This document shows, in pieces, positions 22,956 to 36,297 of a stretch of 64,000 nucleotides of DNA; position 1 is the first letter of the stretch; each line of letters begins with the position of its first letter. The notes below the pieces were generated by a model that was given only the letters and a program-made list of their open reading frames with translations, did not search any database and was not told the DNA's origin. A program made the position numbers and the translations under genes. This DNA comes from Ailanthus altissimus (taxonomy: Eukaryota; Streptophyta; Magnoliopsida; Sapindales; Simaroubaceae), in NCBI GenBank assembly GCA_946807835.1, contig OX327690.1, positions 31,218,501-31,282,500 of the forward strand, given 5' to 3'.

Positions 22956-25850
22956 TATAAACAAGTTCTTTGATGTTAGATTTATGATACAAATTTTTAC
23001 ACCATCTTTTAATTGTTAGATCAACTCATTAACAATATTTGAGATTTAGTCAAATATGTAGAATAAATATATAGCTAATAAAATATTTAAATTTAATTAT
23101 GTAAGGAATTATGTCAAAAATATTGTGCCATAATATCTAATCTCATATATATATATATATAATTATAGAGTATAAATTGTAATATGATACAATTTTTTAT
23201 TTCTTTGTTATTATTTTAATTTTTTAATAATATTTTTTAAAATTTTCTTTGCATTATTTCTCAAAAATTTTAAAATATAATCCATAAATTTTAAGAATAT
23301 AATAAAAAATTGAGCGTATTTTGCAAACAAAAATTAAAATTTACAACAAAAAAATTATAAAAAAAAGTGTTGAATAAATTAGTTGTTCCATCTTAATTAA
23401 AAAGATAGTTGATACTTGGTTTTATAAGTAAAATGATCATTTCACTTATTAAGTTAATTTTTTTAAGTTGGACATTTAAATTCTAGACTTTTGTCTTATA
23501 ATCTCAATGTCCTTCAATAAGTGGTATTAGAATCAAATTTTAATAATTAGAATATAAATAAACTCATTGTTGAATAAAAGGATCGATGTCGTTCTTTCAC
23601 CATTTTGAAGTTTTATTTAAGAGAAATTATTAAGTGAGTCAATTATTTCATATTAATTAAAAAAAAGTTGATATTTATATTTATAATTAGAATGATCTTT
23701 TTATCTATTAAGTTAGTCTTTTAAATTAAACACTTATATTTGATATTTTTCACCTTATAATATTAAGTCTCTTAACAAAAAAATTCTTCCATAATCCTTT
23801 CTTATTATAATATATATAATTTTAAATGTAATCAAATCTAAAAAAATTCGAATAAAATTTAAGTTTCACGTTCTATATACACATTTGTATATAATTTTTT
23901 TCATATTTTTTTTACAAATTAATAATAATAAAAAAAAAAACCTTCCCCAATCAATCGTTAGAGGTTTCTAGCTGTCACAACTCCCGACTCATCACCACAA
24001 TCAATTTCAACACTGCGTTCATCACACGGTAAACAGGAGGCTTTAATTAATAATTTTCAAATTGACTTTGACGGTCCATATTTTGTGTACACATCTGTCT
24101 TAGTATTTGTTTTGTCTTGAGTCTTACCCCATAATTATTATTTTATGGGCTCCACTTTCCAATCAGTGAAATCAAATAATAAAGAAATTTCAATTTTATT
24201 TATTATTTTCCCTGTCAAAAGCTAAATATGATACACAGCTCATTGGACATTCTCATAAGAAACCTTATTTTACTTTATTTTTAAAAATATATATATATTT
24301 TACATCTTTTGGACTTGTTTATACTATACAATTTCTCTATGTATATCCTAAAATGATGGCTCTTGTCTACTTAATGTTCCCCATTGTAAGCAATTTTTAT
24401 TTTATTTTTCTATTTTATCCAATCTAAACTAGTCAAATATTAGTGGAAAATTTGAGTAATTACAAATTTATGAGTTGAATTTATATTCATGTAAAAATGA
24501 TGTTTGACACATGAATAAATTATTGTTGTTCTTTACGTGGATTAATAGAGTTATGTGCTGTAAAATAAAAATTTTATTATAATTTGATTAATAGGGATGA
24601 ACAATTTTTAATGTCTAAATCAGTCTAATTATATAAAAAATCTCAAAATAAAAGTAAAATAAAATAGATAAAGATTCTAAACTTCTTTTTATTGTAAAGC
24701 CTCATTTTTATACGCTTTGTAAAAGATTTTTTTTAAAGAAGATATATAATTTGATTAAATTAATTTATGATTCTTTAATTAATCTCATGATTTCAGGGAT
24801 GTAATTAATGTTTAATTAATTCTATGTTTTCTAGGGATGTGATTATTCTCTTAAAAGAATAATACTTTTTTTTAAAATTAGAATTGATCCTAAAATTAAA
24901 GAGAACACAAATTTAATCAAAACTGTTGATGTATGGTCATTATATTCATGGTCAAAAAAGGAATCAATACAAACCCAGTTCATGAATTTAATTTATTTGG
25001 TATTTTGTTTAAAATTTTACAGTAAAAAAGTTACTTTCGACTATTAGAATCGTAGGACAATACAATGAACTTCTTAGAAAAGTAAGAATTTATTTTATTG
25101 TATACCCTCAATTGACTACAATAATCGATATTATTGATGAAAAATTAAAGATTTATAATATAGTGTAATAGTTTTTTTAAAAGAAATGATTATGTTGATT
25201 AGAAATAGTAAATGGAAAAAGAAAAGGCAGATACATCTAATCACAAAATGACAATTTTAATAGAAATTTTGTACACTTTTTGATGTTACTAGCTAATTAG
25301 CATTAGTACATACATTGAGCATAAGCAATAATTCCATTACTGCTTTAATTCCAAGCTTTTTAAGTGCATAAAGACAAAAAAGAAAAAAAAAAGCATTAAA
25401 AGTAGAAATTGCTTGAGTAAAAGCAAGAGCGTTATTACTTAATAAAAGTTCTTACACCATTAAATGTATTGCCATCACTTCACGGCAACAAATAAGAAAA
25501 TGCAAATCTTGTCCTGCACAGAGAAGGGGCCTTAATTTAATTATTCATTTAAAAAATGGTCTCAATTTTTTCGTAGTTTAATGGACTTGAATACAAAACT
25601 CATCAGGAACTGAAACTTTATAATATAAGAAATTAAGGAACATAAGAACATGTTACATTAACGAAACACTTTCAGAAACCATAACATTAATGGTTCTACA
25701 TATGTGCTTCATGTTATATATGATCGATAAATTTCAGAGATTATAATTAACAAAACCATCATCATATTACATATTAATAATAACTACATGATCATTTAAT
25801 ATAAGCCAAATTAAGTACTTGGATCAAGGAAGCTAATTAATAATTAATCA

Positions 25851-26228
25851 TCAATATTGATCTGGCCACAAGAATGCTCCCATTGCAAATGCTCTCTTCT
25901 CATCAAGATTGCCCTGGAAACTGAGCCCGTATTCTCTGAGGAGCATATCCACTTTCCATTCTTCCATCTTCTCGTAATCTGCCTTGGAATAGCGAGGATA
26001 GTGAAGAGGCATTTGGAACCCAGAGGGGTAAGGATCGACGTTTTGGGTGATCATCATCACCTTTGATGAGCTCATGGTGGCGGTGGTGGTGACTGATCCA
26101 TTTGCATGTACTTGGTCGTTTTGTTGCTGGTAGCCCACAACACCAGTACTCTTACAATCTATTTTGTTGTCGTTTTGATCGTAACCTAGAACATTACATG
26201 CTGTGTGAAGAGCCCATCTCAGAGCCAT
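25851..26228 (-). CDS. Conserved plant protein, DUF7722-like, unknown function
   Basis: Intronless gene for 125 residues. The N-terminus is MALRWALHTACNVLGYD, and the middle is variable and Gln/Ser/Thr-rich. The C-terminal third (about residues 72-125) is the conserved part: MPLHYPRYSKADYEKMEEWK, then VDMLLREYGLSF, EKRAFAMGAFLWPDQY at the end. I recall this C-terminal block in small plant proteins carrying the DUF7722 domain; the label is from memory and the function is unknown. No signal peptide or membrane segment. A TATA box lies about 65 bases upstream. Start at 26228 is the only in-frame ATG before the conserved block. Confidence 0.87.
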   Translation of the reverse strand: MALRWALHTACNVLGYDQNDNKIDCKSTGVVGYQQQNDQVHANGSVTTTATMSSSKVMMITQNVDPYPSGFQMPLHYPRYSKADYEKMEEWKVDMLLREYGLSFQGNLDEKRAFAMGAFLWPDQY

Positions 26229-26291
26229 CTCTCTCTCAATTCTTTCCTCTCTTTTTTTGAAGGGTTAAAGGTTTTGTCGAGGGTGCAATTG

Positions 26292-26300
26292 TATTTATAG
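26292..26300 (-). promoter_or_regulatory. Probable TATA box of the DUF7722-like gene
   Basis: CTATAAATA on the minus strand about 65 bases upstream of the ATG at 26228, implying a leader of roughly 30-40 bases. Assigned by consensus and spacing. Confidence 0.6.
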
Positions 26301-26398
26301 ACCACATGATACGTGAAGACGACCAAACGGCGTGTTTAATTAGTTGAATAATTAAGATTTCTTTTTATAAATAATAAAAAAAAATAATCTCGTACGAG

Positions 26399-26502
26399 TA
26401 ATGTTAAATATTTTAAATTATATTTCACAAAATTATGTATCAAATAAATATTGAGTGGTGAAATAATATAAATTTTAAAATTATTTATTATATTTAATAT
26501 TA
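26399..26502. mobile_element. Short palindromic MITE, relative of the one at 9482
   Basis: Starts TAATGTTAAATATTTTAAAT and ends TATATTTAATATTA. The ends are imperfect inverted repeats and resemble the ends of the 9482-9663 element, including the shared TTTTAAATTATATTT block. About 104 bp, internally deleted relative to the other copy. Confidence 0.55.
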
Positions 26503-27029
26503 TCCATCCATTTATATATACTTGGCATTGATTGATTTTGAAAAATGTTATAAAAGTGATGATGACGGTCGATTGCTTGTATTAAGAGTTATCTTGAAGA
26601 ATTAGAGCATGCTTAAATGGAATGCCAAGAGAAGGCCTTTTAATTGTAGTGGTTATTTGTCTAACTTCCATTTTACGTGAACGCGACATCAATTTTTTTT
26701 TTGCATATAATTGAGTTCCGTGTTTAAGAGATCCATGGACCTCGTTGGCCCTTTGATCATGACTTCACATTCAATCCTGACGAGTTGCTTTCTATTTAAG
26801 ATTGTATAGAGCTCCTTTTTTTTTTCTCATGAATATGTGGCTATAAAATTACATTGGAAATTGAGGAATTAATGGCCGATCGAGTGTATATATAGTCTTA
26901 GACAAAAGTATTTGGGGTGAGCAATAAAATTTCAATTATTGGGTGGTTCGAGGTTGAGGATAAGATGACGAGTCGGGTAGTATTAATTGATAATGGGTTT
27001 GTTTCAACAACCCTAGAGGATAACGATAA

Positions 27030-27178
27030 GGAAGGCTAGAGCCATTAGCACCTGGTAAATACTATTGAAACCACCTTCCCACCACCTCAAAAAGGAGTTC
27101 AAATCTTGGCCTCAGGTGGCCATTTGTTGATGATCAAGCTAACCTGTTTTTGAATCTGTGCGCCCCTTTAAAAAAAAA
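27030..27178 (+). mobile_element. SINE-like element, plus strand
   Basis: A tract with box B-like GGAGTTCAAATCTTGG near 27089, and an A-rich end at 27170-27178 after a CTGTGCGCCCCTTT stretch. Composition is markedly richer in G and C than the flanks. Box A is weak and no duplication was identified, so this is a moderate call. Confidence 0.4.
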
Positions 27179-30100
27179 CTATGTCTATTTCATTACTCCC
27201 ATCTGAAAATGATTCACTAGATCCTCTTTGAAGATTCTCAGGCGTTACAAGACCTCTTATGATCACTAGAAAAGCGTTTGTTTTGCTTCTGGATAAGACA
27301 AAATGTGGATTGTAATAAAGGACATGTTTTGCTGTTTCACGATTTTTCTGTTTTGTTTTGTTTCTTTTCTCCAGTTTTCTTACAGCAGTATCTTACTAGC
27401 TTAAGCCGGTCGCTGTGTTTAAATTACAGAAAATGGCAAGAAATAAATTATTTAATGGGATCCCTTACTGCGTCACTAAATTAAGCCATTAATTAGCTTC
27501 TCAATGTGTTAAGAGTATCTAGCTAGGCTACGAATGCAATGCATCCCGGGTTAAGAAAAAGCCCTAATCATGCGAATTTAGATCTGATTCCTTTCACCCC
27601 CCAATTGAAATGAAGCTATTGGGATTTATAATCTTGGATATAGTAACTTGTATTTAAGCACAAAGTGCCACCGCTATATCATCTATAAGACCATTCAATA
27701 GTATCTCGTTATTCTTATTACTATTAACATCGACATCTTTAATTGAAAATAGGGATGAAATTAGAATATTAAAAATACGGAGGTAGTTATTAAATTAAAA
27801 AAATAACGTGAGAATTTTAATGTTAGACTTAAAAAAAGACTAATTTATTAAAAATATTTAATTTAAAAATAAAATCATAAAAATTATTATTGAATTTTAA
27901 AATTTCATGAGAACTTAAGAGGGTTATGGCCCTTAATGTAGGTCGATCCCCGGTTGAAAATATGATTGGACTCGTTAAAAATATAAATATGATCAACTAC
28001 CAGTTTGCTACCACGCTCCTAGATTAAAGCTCGTATAATTATTTAATAATATTTATTTTAAAATCAATCAATTATAGTTCTGTAACGTAAAAAGAGAAAT
28101 TATAATGATGACATAATTTTATTAGATGACCTCGTAAAAATAATTCGATATAAAATTTTCTCGCAATTAAGTTGAATCCCATTAGTGGACTATATATATG
28201 TGGGGAAATAATTTAATGAATTATATAATAAATAATACTGATATTATTTAATCAATTCATAATTTTTGTAAAATTATAATATGCTATTACATATTTAATT
28301 ACTCGTCATATGAATGAACACGCACTTCAATTCAAAAGTCAAATTGCTTGAAAGTTCAGTCCACTCTTATCGCTGCCAAAAGATTAAACCAAAATTGGTA
28401 CATTGATCGAGAGTGTAAAGTGCCCAAAATGCTGCCATGGTTGATTAGTTGCTAGTCCTTAGTAGCCTCAATTAACACCATCCAAATTTACCTTAGTGGG
28501 GTTGCAAACCTTGTTGTGGGTTCCCATTCACAACTTCAAAGGTTATCCCATAATCTCCTTTATTGCTTTTGGTACTTTTTTCTTTATCAAAAGAGAAAAT
28601 ACTAATTTGTTCCTTGACTTTATTTTAATATACTAATTAAATTCTTAAAAATTTTAAAATACCCGATCATATTTTTTAGGAATAAAAATGATCACTTTAA
28701 TTTCAAGAATAAAAATAACAACAAAAAAGATGTAATTAAGTAATTTAAAAAATTTATAGACCTAATTAGTATATTAAGGTAAAAACAAGAACGAAACTAA
28801 CAATTCTCTCTATCAAAAACTAAAATCTTTATATATATTTTTGCTATAATATACTTGCATGTAAAGTTTATTATTGAGATTAACTAAAAATGTGAAATCA
28901 ATATTTGATAAGTAAACAAGTAAAGTACCCACAAATACTTTGATGGTCCATGCAATATATACACACACACACACACGTATTAGTAAGTAAATACCACTAT
29001 TCAATTAATAGTGTACAAAAAAATCTGCTAGTGGGTGCAACTAATGCCGAGATCACCATTGAAAGTTTAGAAAATATAATAGATAGTATAATTTACCATG
29101 TACTCGTATCATGCCACATTTACAATTTATTTATAATTGCATCTGTTTGTTTATGTTATTATGATATATATATATATATATCAGTAAATAAATAATTTAC
29201 AAGTCTTTAGCTATATAAACTAATAAAATTCACTATAATAAAAAGGTTTTGTTGGTTATTATTAAAAGTATGAGAGTCTAAATATTTTTGTTGGGCATTG
29301 AATTGTTGTATTAATTCGAGTTTTCAATGAATCTTTTGACGCTATACCTTATATATATACACACATACACGATGAAGATCTCTTTTGTTTTTAATTTTAT
29401 CAACTATCAAATGATCATTATTTATATTTATTCAGGTGAAAATTTAAATGAGGAGAAGATATTGATCGGATAAAATAACTAAGAATACTACGTTCTTGAG
29501 CGAGAGAGTGCAAATAAGGAGGAAGTTTCAGCTTCAGGCTCAGTAGCGTGGAGGATTTAAGGTTTCACAGACAGACAAGTCAGTAAATAACGCCGCTTAT
29601 GAAAAAGCTAAAAGCTCTGCTTTTGGCGGCTTCTCTCCTCTTCTTTCTTCAAATATTTTCTTGACCTTCTCTTTATAATAAACTTTTGATGCATTTAATT
29701 TTCACAGTAATGAAAATTCTTACCATCTAACTGCACTAATAATCAATTCTAATTTCTCGAAAAACAAAGCATTAGCTTGATCATAACGTATATATACAAC
29801 TGCCAACTGCTTTCAGCTAGAGCTAGGGTTTATCCTCATTACTGTGAAACCCTCTTCATGTTCATCAAATGAAAAGAATGATCAGCAGATTCTAAGAGAC
29901 AAAAGTAAACCTGAAAAAGAAAAAACAGACAGGGCGGCAGATTTGACCCAAATGGCCAAAAGCCAGCTTAATTTCATGCCGGGTTTATTAAAAGTTGTTT
30001 TTTTTTTGGCACAATGGCAACTTTTATCATGACTTTCAACTCAATTATACCATGTTTCCAGTTCAGCTTCTCCTTATTATAATCCTTCTTTCAGAAAAAA

Positions 30101-30693
30101 AAAAAAAAAGGTAGACAAATGCCATTCTTTTTCCATTAAAGGTAGCAGTTCTTTAGTATAAATGTTTTGGAAACAGATGTTTCCACTTTTCCTAAGCCAT
30201 CAATAGTGTTTGTTACTTTCCCATGCATTAGCCCTACTTGTCGATTTGAATCTTAATTTGATAATGTTATATTTCACATTTACAACTATATATGCTAATC
30301 TAGCCCATTAGGGCTAGCTGGGTTTGTTCTTGCACTGCTATTATCACCTAATTTTTTTATATAAAAAATTCATTCTAATTTTTGTTCTTTAGTTTCAAAA
30401 TTGTTTATTTAATCTTAAATGTTCTTGGTGTATGCTTTAACTTTTACATACTCTTTTCATCAATCAATCATGAAAAAGTTAAAATATGATACGAATTTAA
30501 TAAAAAGAGTGCAATACATCAAAAATATACGAAATAAAAATTTTATTGAACAAGTGCAATACATCAAGTGTAGGCAAGATTTTCTTTTTCTCGGAATTAG
30601 AATACATTGAGTCAAAAAGGGAGTTGCATAAAGAGTAATTAACATGCGTCATGGCTCGTGTGATCATCTCTCATTTAACATCGTAGGCTAGTG

Positions 30694-30702
30694 CTATAAA
30701 TA
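30694..30702 (+). promoter_or_regulatory. Candidate TATA box of the TPD1-like gene
   Basis: CTATAAATA about 400 bases upstream of the start codon. If used, it implies a leader of about 370 bases. Weak assignment by consensus. Confidence 0.35.
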
Positions 30703-31103
30703 AGTAAAGAGACCTCCCCTTAGATTCTCGTATTCCTTCCAAATTAGCTAGATTTGCCTTTTTGCCATTAGCTTGGTTGCACGCACGGCCTCTGTTTGTG
30801 GCTCTGTGGCCTTTTTAAACACAAGTCCACATCATCAGCTTCCGGGATCAGCCATTTCCATCTTCCTTTTCCAACGGGAAGGTTATGTTATGCTCCTCTT
30901 CTTTCGGTTTACTTCTAAGTGTATTTATTTTTAGTTAAGAAGTTTAGATAGAGATGAGAAATTTCACTTACAAAACATTAATTTTTGTTTCCTATTTTTA
31001 TTTGAACTTGGGTAATCACAGGCGTCGTGTGTATTTATGACCAGCCAAGCTACGTCTAGGAACTCCTGAGTATATTTATATGAGAGAAGCTTATTTGGAA
31101 CAG

Positions 31104-32585
31104 ATGAATAAGCCAAGACTTCGCATGGTCTTCGTGGCCTTATTGGTTCTCGCCATTGTTCTGGCTGTGTTCTCCGGTAGACCTCATCTCATCATCTCCC
31201 CCGAGGAAGAGTATAACTTGAAATAAACTCACTGAGATATATAATTTTGACTCATATGTAACCTTTTGCACAGTGTTATGCATGCATATCCATCATATTT
31301 CCTCTATTGATAATAACCCATCTTGTAAACTCTATTAAGTATGGTAGAAATTTTGCATTCATGCACTACAATTAATGGGGGATGTTAACTTTTAGTATAT
31401 AGATGACTATGCATGCATGCGCGCAGCTGGGTTGTTTCTGTTCTGCTGAAAGGCACAGAAGCAGTTCCATCGATTTATTAAAAAGTACTTAGATTTGAAG
31501 TTCAGAAATTAATTAAAAGCAGCCATGCACTACTTGTTGATTCATCGCTTATTTCAATAGTTTTTGAATTCTGAAATTAATTTAAGCATTTTTCATGACA
31601 AATGCATGCAGTGATGCAGTTATTTCACGCGGAAGAAGCTGTTAATGGAGATGCCGGCCACATTAATGAAAGATTAGTCATTTCCAAGGACAACAGCAGC
31701 ACTGCCTTCAATTGCAAGCTATTGCAGTCTGCCGGTAAGAATTCCTTACTCCTGTCAGTTCAAATTTATCCCCTCTTTCTATTTTTTTTTCTCTTTGAAT
31801 GATAGTTTCTTGAGAGCTGGCTCAATTTTCGGAAACTTGAGAGGCCATAGATGAGGGAATTCAAAGCTATTCAAGGTTTATTTGGTATTGTAGGGCACAT
31901 CTACTGTGATTTTAAAGTTATTAGCTATCACGTACTTGGATGTTTTGGTAAACACTCGACAGTTAATTAGTGTCACCAACACTTAATTGTTGTGCTTTCA
32001 AAATTAAACAAAAACACAGCGATACCAAACAAATCCTATATACATTTTCAATTTGTAAGATAAACTATTGCTAATTAAAACCTCTAGTTTCTTGTCTGAG
32101 ATATATATGCTTATTCCTTGATGTTATCAGCTTCCCCAATAAATATGTATGTAAAAACAAATTTAATTACCATATTTCTATTGACCTATTAATTAATATG
32201 TTTTTTTTTTTAAATTCTGATTAAATCTCGTGGTTGATGTGTTGATGCAGATCATAGTGACACAAACAGAATTGGTGCAGCTTGCTCAAAAGATGACATT
32301 GTCATATTTCAGGGCTCAACGGCTCCTCTTCCTAATGGGATTCCAGCATACACAGTTCAAATCCAGAATGCGTGTGTCTCAGGTTGCAGCATCTCCAACA
32401 TTCATGTCAGCTGCGGATGGTTCAGCTCGGCTAGGTTGGTAAATCCTAGGGTTTTCAAGAGAATTTGCTACGATGATTGCCTTGTCAATGATGGGGAGCC
32501 TCTTGGCCCTGGAGAGATTCTCTCCTTTCAGTATGCCAACACCTTTTCCTACCCTTTATCAGTGTCATCTGTTGCTTGCTGCTGA
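31104..32585 (+). CDS. TPD1-like secreted cysteine-rich protein
   Basis: Homologue of TAPETUM DETERMINANT1, the small secreted ligand of the EMS1/EXS receptor kinase that specifies tapetum fate in anthers; TPD1-like paralogues have wider roles (family knowledge). Exons 31104-31176, 31612-31734 and 32251-32585, GT-AG introns in phase 1, encode 176 residues. The N-terminus is a signal peptide ([20 protein letters not shown]). The mature domain has the family signature [20 protein letters not shown], then [30 protein letters not shown] and [20 protein letters not shown]. The cysteines and the terminal CC are intact. An in-frame ATG at 31080 would add eight residues; I prefer 31104 because it gives a compact signal peptide, but either is possible. 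Orthology to TPD1 itself versus TDL1 is not settled. Confidence 0.94.
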
Positions 32586-33384
32586 GGCTACTGCTCGGCT
32601 CCATGCATGGAAAAATCCAGGCTTAAGATCGATCATCCCATAAGTATGTTGATAGTGTATATGTTTAACTACTGCTTTTGTCTATGTTGATTAAGTACAT
32701 ACTATGATTCATGGAAAAAAGGGAAATGCTCTATGCACTATGTGTAACAATAGTAAGACTTGGGCAATTTTTAATGCCATGATGGGCTTAATCTTGAATA
32801 TTTAGCATTCTAGATGGTTTTTTCCCCATCATATGACTAGTTTTCTTTTTTTATTATGGTTGATCATTGCATGAGCTTCTAACTACATAGCTAGAGGTTA
32901 TGAAAGTGAATGTGATGTAAGCTCTAATTAGTAGATTTCATATATACATAAGTTGATCATTATCTATTTTGTCTTTGTTATATTTTGGTTGGTCATGAAT
33001 ATACTTGTCACCCGATTTCAAGTTAAAAAAAATTAATATTTTATAAATAAAATTTCTCATTTTCATTTAAATTTGATTAAAAAAAAACTAAGATCAATTT
33101 CTAACAACAATTTTTGAATCAATAATTGTTCGCAAGGGTACCCTTAGTTGTAATAACATCAATTTCTAACCATAAACCCGCAAGAGGTGAATGGGCCATT
33201 ACATAATTCGGATGCCAAGGCCCAGGCCCAGGGTCAATCCCTGACCATGCATATTCCACTGCTCCAAATTACAATGTGCAAGAGATAAGGCGCTTTATCC
33301 GAAAAGGGAAATCAGAAGAGATAAGCTTAAAGATGCTAAAATAAACTCAAGTAAATCTTCATATGTATGGAAAAAAATATGAAT
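32586..33384. other. Convergent spacer
   Basis: Between the TPD1-like stop codon and the stop codon of the Ycf33-like gene, so expected to contain two facing 3' UTRs. Nothing else was recognised. Confidence 0.6.
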
Positions 33385-33972
33385 CTAATATCCATAATCA
33401 TAAGCAAATTCAGTTACACCAACCATGGCCGAAAGTACTTGGGAAACAATGTAGACGCTGCCACCAAGTATAACCAGAAGGAGAATTGCAGAGATGGGGT
33501 TCTTCAGCAACTCAAATATAGGCTGGAAGATAGTGTAAAGAGCACCAGTGCTCACTGTGAGAGCATACAGGGCATATCTCCTTACATTTTCCCAGAACTC
33601 TTCCACCAATGGCCCTTCAGGACCCAAGGCCAATGCCTTATTGTGCTCATCCATCCCCATGAACAACAACAAAAACCCTACAGAAATAGCTCCGACTACC
33701 AAAACCCTTGAACCCCCATCTGCAAAAACCTGAAGGGACTCTCTTTCATTAGATTCTAATGCCAAGAGCTTGTCTTCATGACTGGTTCTTGCAGCAGGGA
33801 TTTCCATAGCTTGTCTAGTCATGAATATGGCTGTGGCTCTTGAAGGTGAATGTGATGATGTGCATCCATGAAGTGGGGGTTTTGGATATGACTTGCTTCT
33901 GATGGGGATGGTGAGATTTGTGGTGCATCTCGGGAGGAAAAATAATTGAGATCTCAATATAGAGGTCTTCAT
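33385..33972 (-). CDS. Nuclear-encoded Ycf33-like (DUF751) plastid membrane protein
   Basis: Intronless gene for 195 residues. The first 50-60 residues are rich in Ser, Thr, Arg and Pro with almost no acidic residues, as in a chloroplast transit peptide. A hydrophobic helix lies near 89-104 (VLVVGAISVGFLLLFMG). The C-terminal half has FWENVRRYALYALTVSTGAL followed by IFQPIFELLKNPISAILLLV and a third helix. This matches the Ycf33/DUF751 core known from cyanobacteria and algal plastid genomes, whose function is unknown. I infer a thylakoid or envelope membrane protein that entered the nucleus by plastid gene transfer and gained a targeting leader. The transit peptide is inferred from composition. 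Start chosen as the first ATG of the Ser/Arg-rich leader. Confidence 0.82.
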   Translation of the reverse strand: MKTSILRSQLFFLPRCTTNLTIPIRSKSYPKPPLHGCTSSHSPSRATAIFMTRQAMEIPAARTSHEDKLLALESNERESLQVFADGGSRVLVVGAISVGFLLLFMGMDEHNKALALGPEGPLVEEFWENVRRYALYALTVSTGALYTIFQPIFELLKNPISAILLLVILGGSVYIVSQVLSAMVGVTEFAYDYGY

Positions 33973-36297
33973 TTTTGTGCTAATCTTTTCAATTTGAACA
34001 ACTCAAAGACAACTGAGACTTTATTTTACTACTACTACTTGCAACTGCCATGATCAAGAAATTAGTGAGTGGTTGTTGTTGTGGCTTTTTCTTGGCTCCC
34101 CCCAACCTTATCTTGTCTTGGACAGATGAAAATTTGGCCAAGATAGGGTCCAATTCAGTGTGGAGGTCACCACATAGGCACATACTCAAGTTTTGATGAG
34201 AGCTTATCAGTTATCACCTTGTGGCATAAAAAAAGTTGATTGTCATTTTCAGTCTAGGATTTATTGATTTTGTTCGTGATGATCATGAAATACCCATAAA
34301 TAACCTAAGATGAAGCTAATGGATTTATATAAATATATCTCCGATCAGTCAAATTTCAGCCCTCATAAAACAAATATATTGTAGATTTGTAAGAAAATGT
34401 TTATGAATTAAAAGGTTTTAAATATCAAATTCAATTTATTCGTGGATCATATAATAACATTTAATTGACGAGTCAAAATCTAGTAACTATGAACAAATTG
34501 ATAAGAATGTGGTGTCACCTTATTTAAGAGGATACACTAGAAAAAAGAGGGGTTTGATTTATATTTGAAGTAATATAAATATATATTTTAAATTAATGAA
34601 ACTCTCACTAAAAGTTTTTAAATGTGAAAATCATTTGTCGATATTTATGTGATTCGTTAATAAATTTTATTATGTATATACTATCAATAGTACGGCACTT
34701 AAATAATTAAAATACAAACTCTCTTACAATAATATCAAATGACAAAATGCGTAAAAATATTATTTTTAGTAGAGAATTTATAAGATAATAATACAACAAA
34801 TCATAAGAAAAAAATGAATTTTTTTTAAAATGACCTATATTTTTAAGTAATTATTTTTTTAGCTACAAATTAATAGTTTAATCTTTATTAACTAAAATTA
34901 TAAAGGAAATGGACACAATTACCCTTTCTAATAAAATATAATTTAAAACAAACATTTCAAAAATACACAAAAATCGGTTGACATTATCAAAATCAATGTA
35001 ATTTTAGAATTTTTGTACTTATTTTATAAATGTGTGAACATTAAAATATAATTGTAATAAAAAATCACAAATTTACACATTTTTAGGTTAATTCACATCG
35101 TGCACCTCATCTCGTGCATAGAATATGTGTGTGCGTTTGTGCTTATTTTTTACATGTGAGATATGGGCGTAAAAAAATGTGCATCCATAAAGATCAGGCG
35201 TGCAAAACAAGTAACTTAGTTTGCATGTTTTATTAGGTTTATAATTTTTTTTTAATTCATCTAATTTCTTTTCCACTTCGTTACATTATATTATAGTTAT
35301 ATTTTAATGCTCAATATTTATAAAATATATACAAAAATTTCAAAATTACATTAATATTTTGCTGGTTCAATTGTTTTATTTGCTAAGTGAGAAAATATTA
35401 CCCATGGATCAAATATCCAATTTTAACTTTTTTAGTTGTTGAGGATTAATTATTGTATTTGAGACCAAAAAAACGTAATAACGTAAATTATGTGTCATTT
35501 TTAAAAAAAAAACTCTCTCATATTAATATTCATGCCAAAGGAATCAAAATGGTCATTATTTCTACTTACTAATGGATGCCACCTAAGAACTCTAAATATG
35601 ACACGTTTTTAATTAACCCCATGACCAATTTTAGGGTTCATTTGCTACTTCACATTCAAGATTTATCCTCATAAAACGCTCAAATTTTTGAATTCCCTTT
35701 TTTACCCCTCTTTAGTCTTTTCCTTGTCTTCCACTTTCTTCATGGTCTCTTTGGCCTGCAACTCTCTATGTAACGTTTGTTTTTAAATCATTCTTTTTGC
35801 GAAAAAAAAAACATTTGTTTTCACGTTCTGTATTGTTAACGCCAATCTGGGTCTTTCAATTTTTTTGCCCCCTGAACTCTCTTGCTTTTGGTCTTTCAAG
35901 TTAAGCTAAGACCAAAGTTCTCTTCTTTGTGGTTTGTTTTAGTTTTTTAACTTGCGTTTTGGTTTCAGAACCCCAATTATTTACTGTTTCGGCTTGCTTT
36001 CAGTTCTAGAAGGCGGATCATATGTTAGCAAGGCTGTGGTAAGTTTACTTTATTGGCTTATACTCTAATTTGTTTATGTATTTTGACTTTCTTGGTTTTA
36101 TTTTATATATTTGTTTGTTTTTAGATTCTTAATATTATCTTAGGTTTCAAGAAACTGGGTATGATTGTTCTTATGAATGCTTAACTGGGTTAGTTTAGTT
36201 CAGTATCAAACACTTATTGCATGACTTGGGTTATTTTCAGCTAATGTAGCAAAAAGGATTTCTCTTTGAACTGTTTCTGGGCCACTTCATTATCAAA
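33973..36297. other. Divergent intergenic region
   Basis: Separates the Ycf33-like gene (minus) from the BAH-Agenet gene (plus). The left edge should hold the leader of the former; an open frame at 33989-34189 lies in that leader and has no recognisable product. From about 35830 the DNA is the promoter and leader of the BAH-Agenet gene, including a leader intron (36039-36240). Between them is very AT-rich DNA with nothing recognised. Confidence 0.6.

Larger units (their letters stand above)
22594..25850. other. Gene-free AT-rich region
   Basis: Downstream of the SINE insertion; very AT-rich, particularly 22780-23950 and 24240-25400. Contains an (AT)n run and copy 1 of a dispersed repeat. No coding-like frame or RNA gene was seen. 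The right end should hold the 3' UTR of the minus-strand gene at 25851. Confidence 0.6.
26503..31079. other. Gene-free region upstream of TPD1-like gene
   Basis: About 4.6 kb. Holds a SINE-like tract (27030-27178), short microsatellites ((CA)n near 28961, (AT)n near 29164) and scattered poly-A runs. No supported gene. The last 400 bases should carry the TPD1-like promoter and leader. Confidence 0.55.

Noticed and set aside
29590..29632. Possible hairpin with GCCGCTT and GGCGGC ends
   Set aside because: Only about two-thirds of the arm bases pair and there is no gene or terminal duplication to give it meaning.
33989..34189. 66-residue frame upstream of the Ycf33-like gene
   Set aside because: Located in its probable leader, out of frame with the gene and without family motifs.
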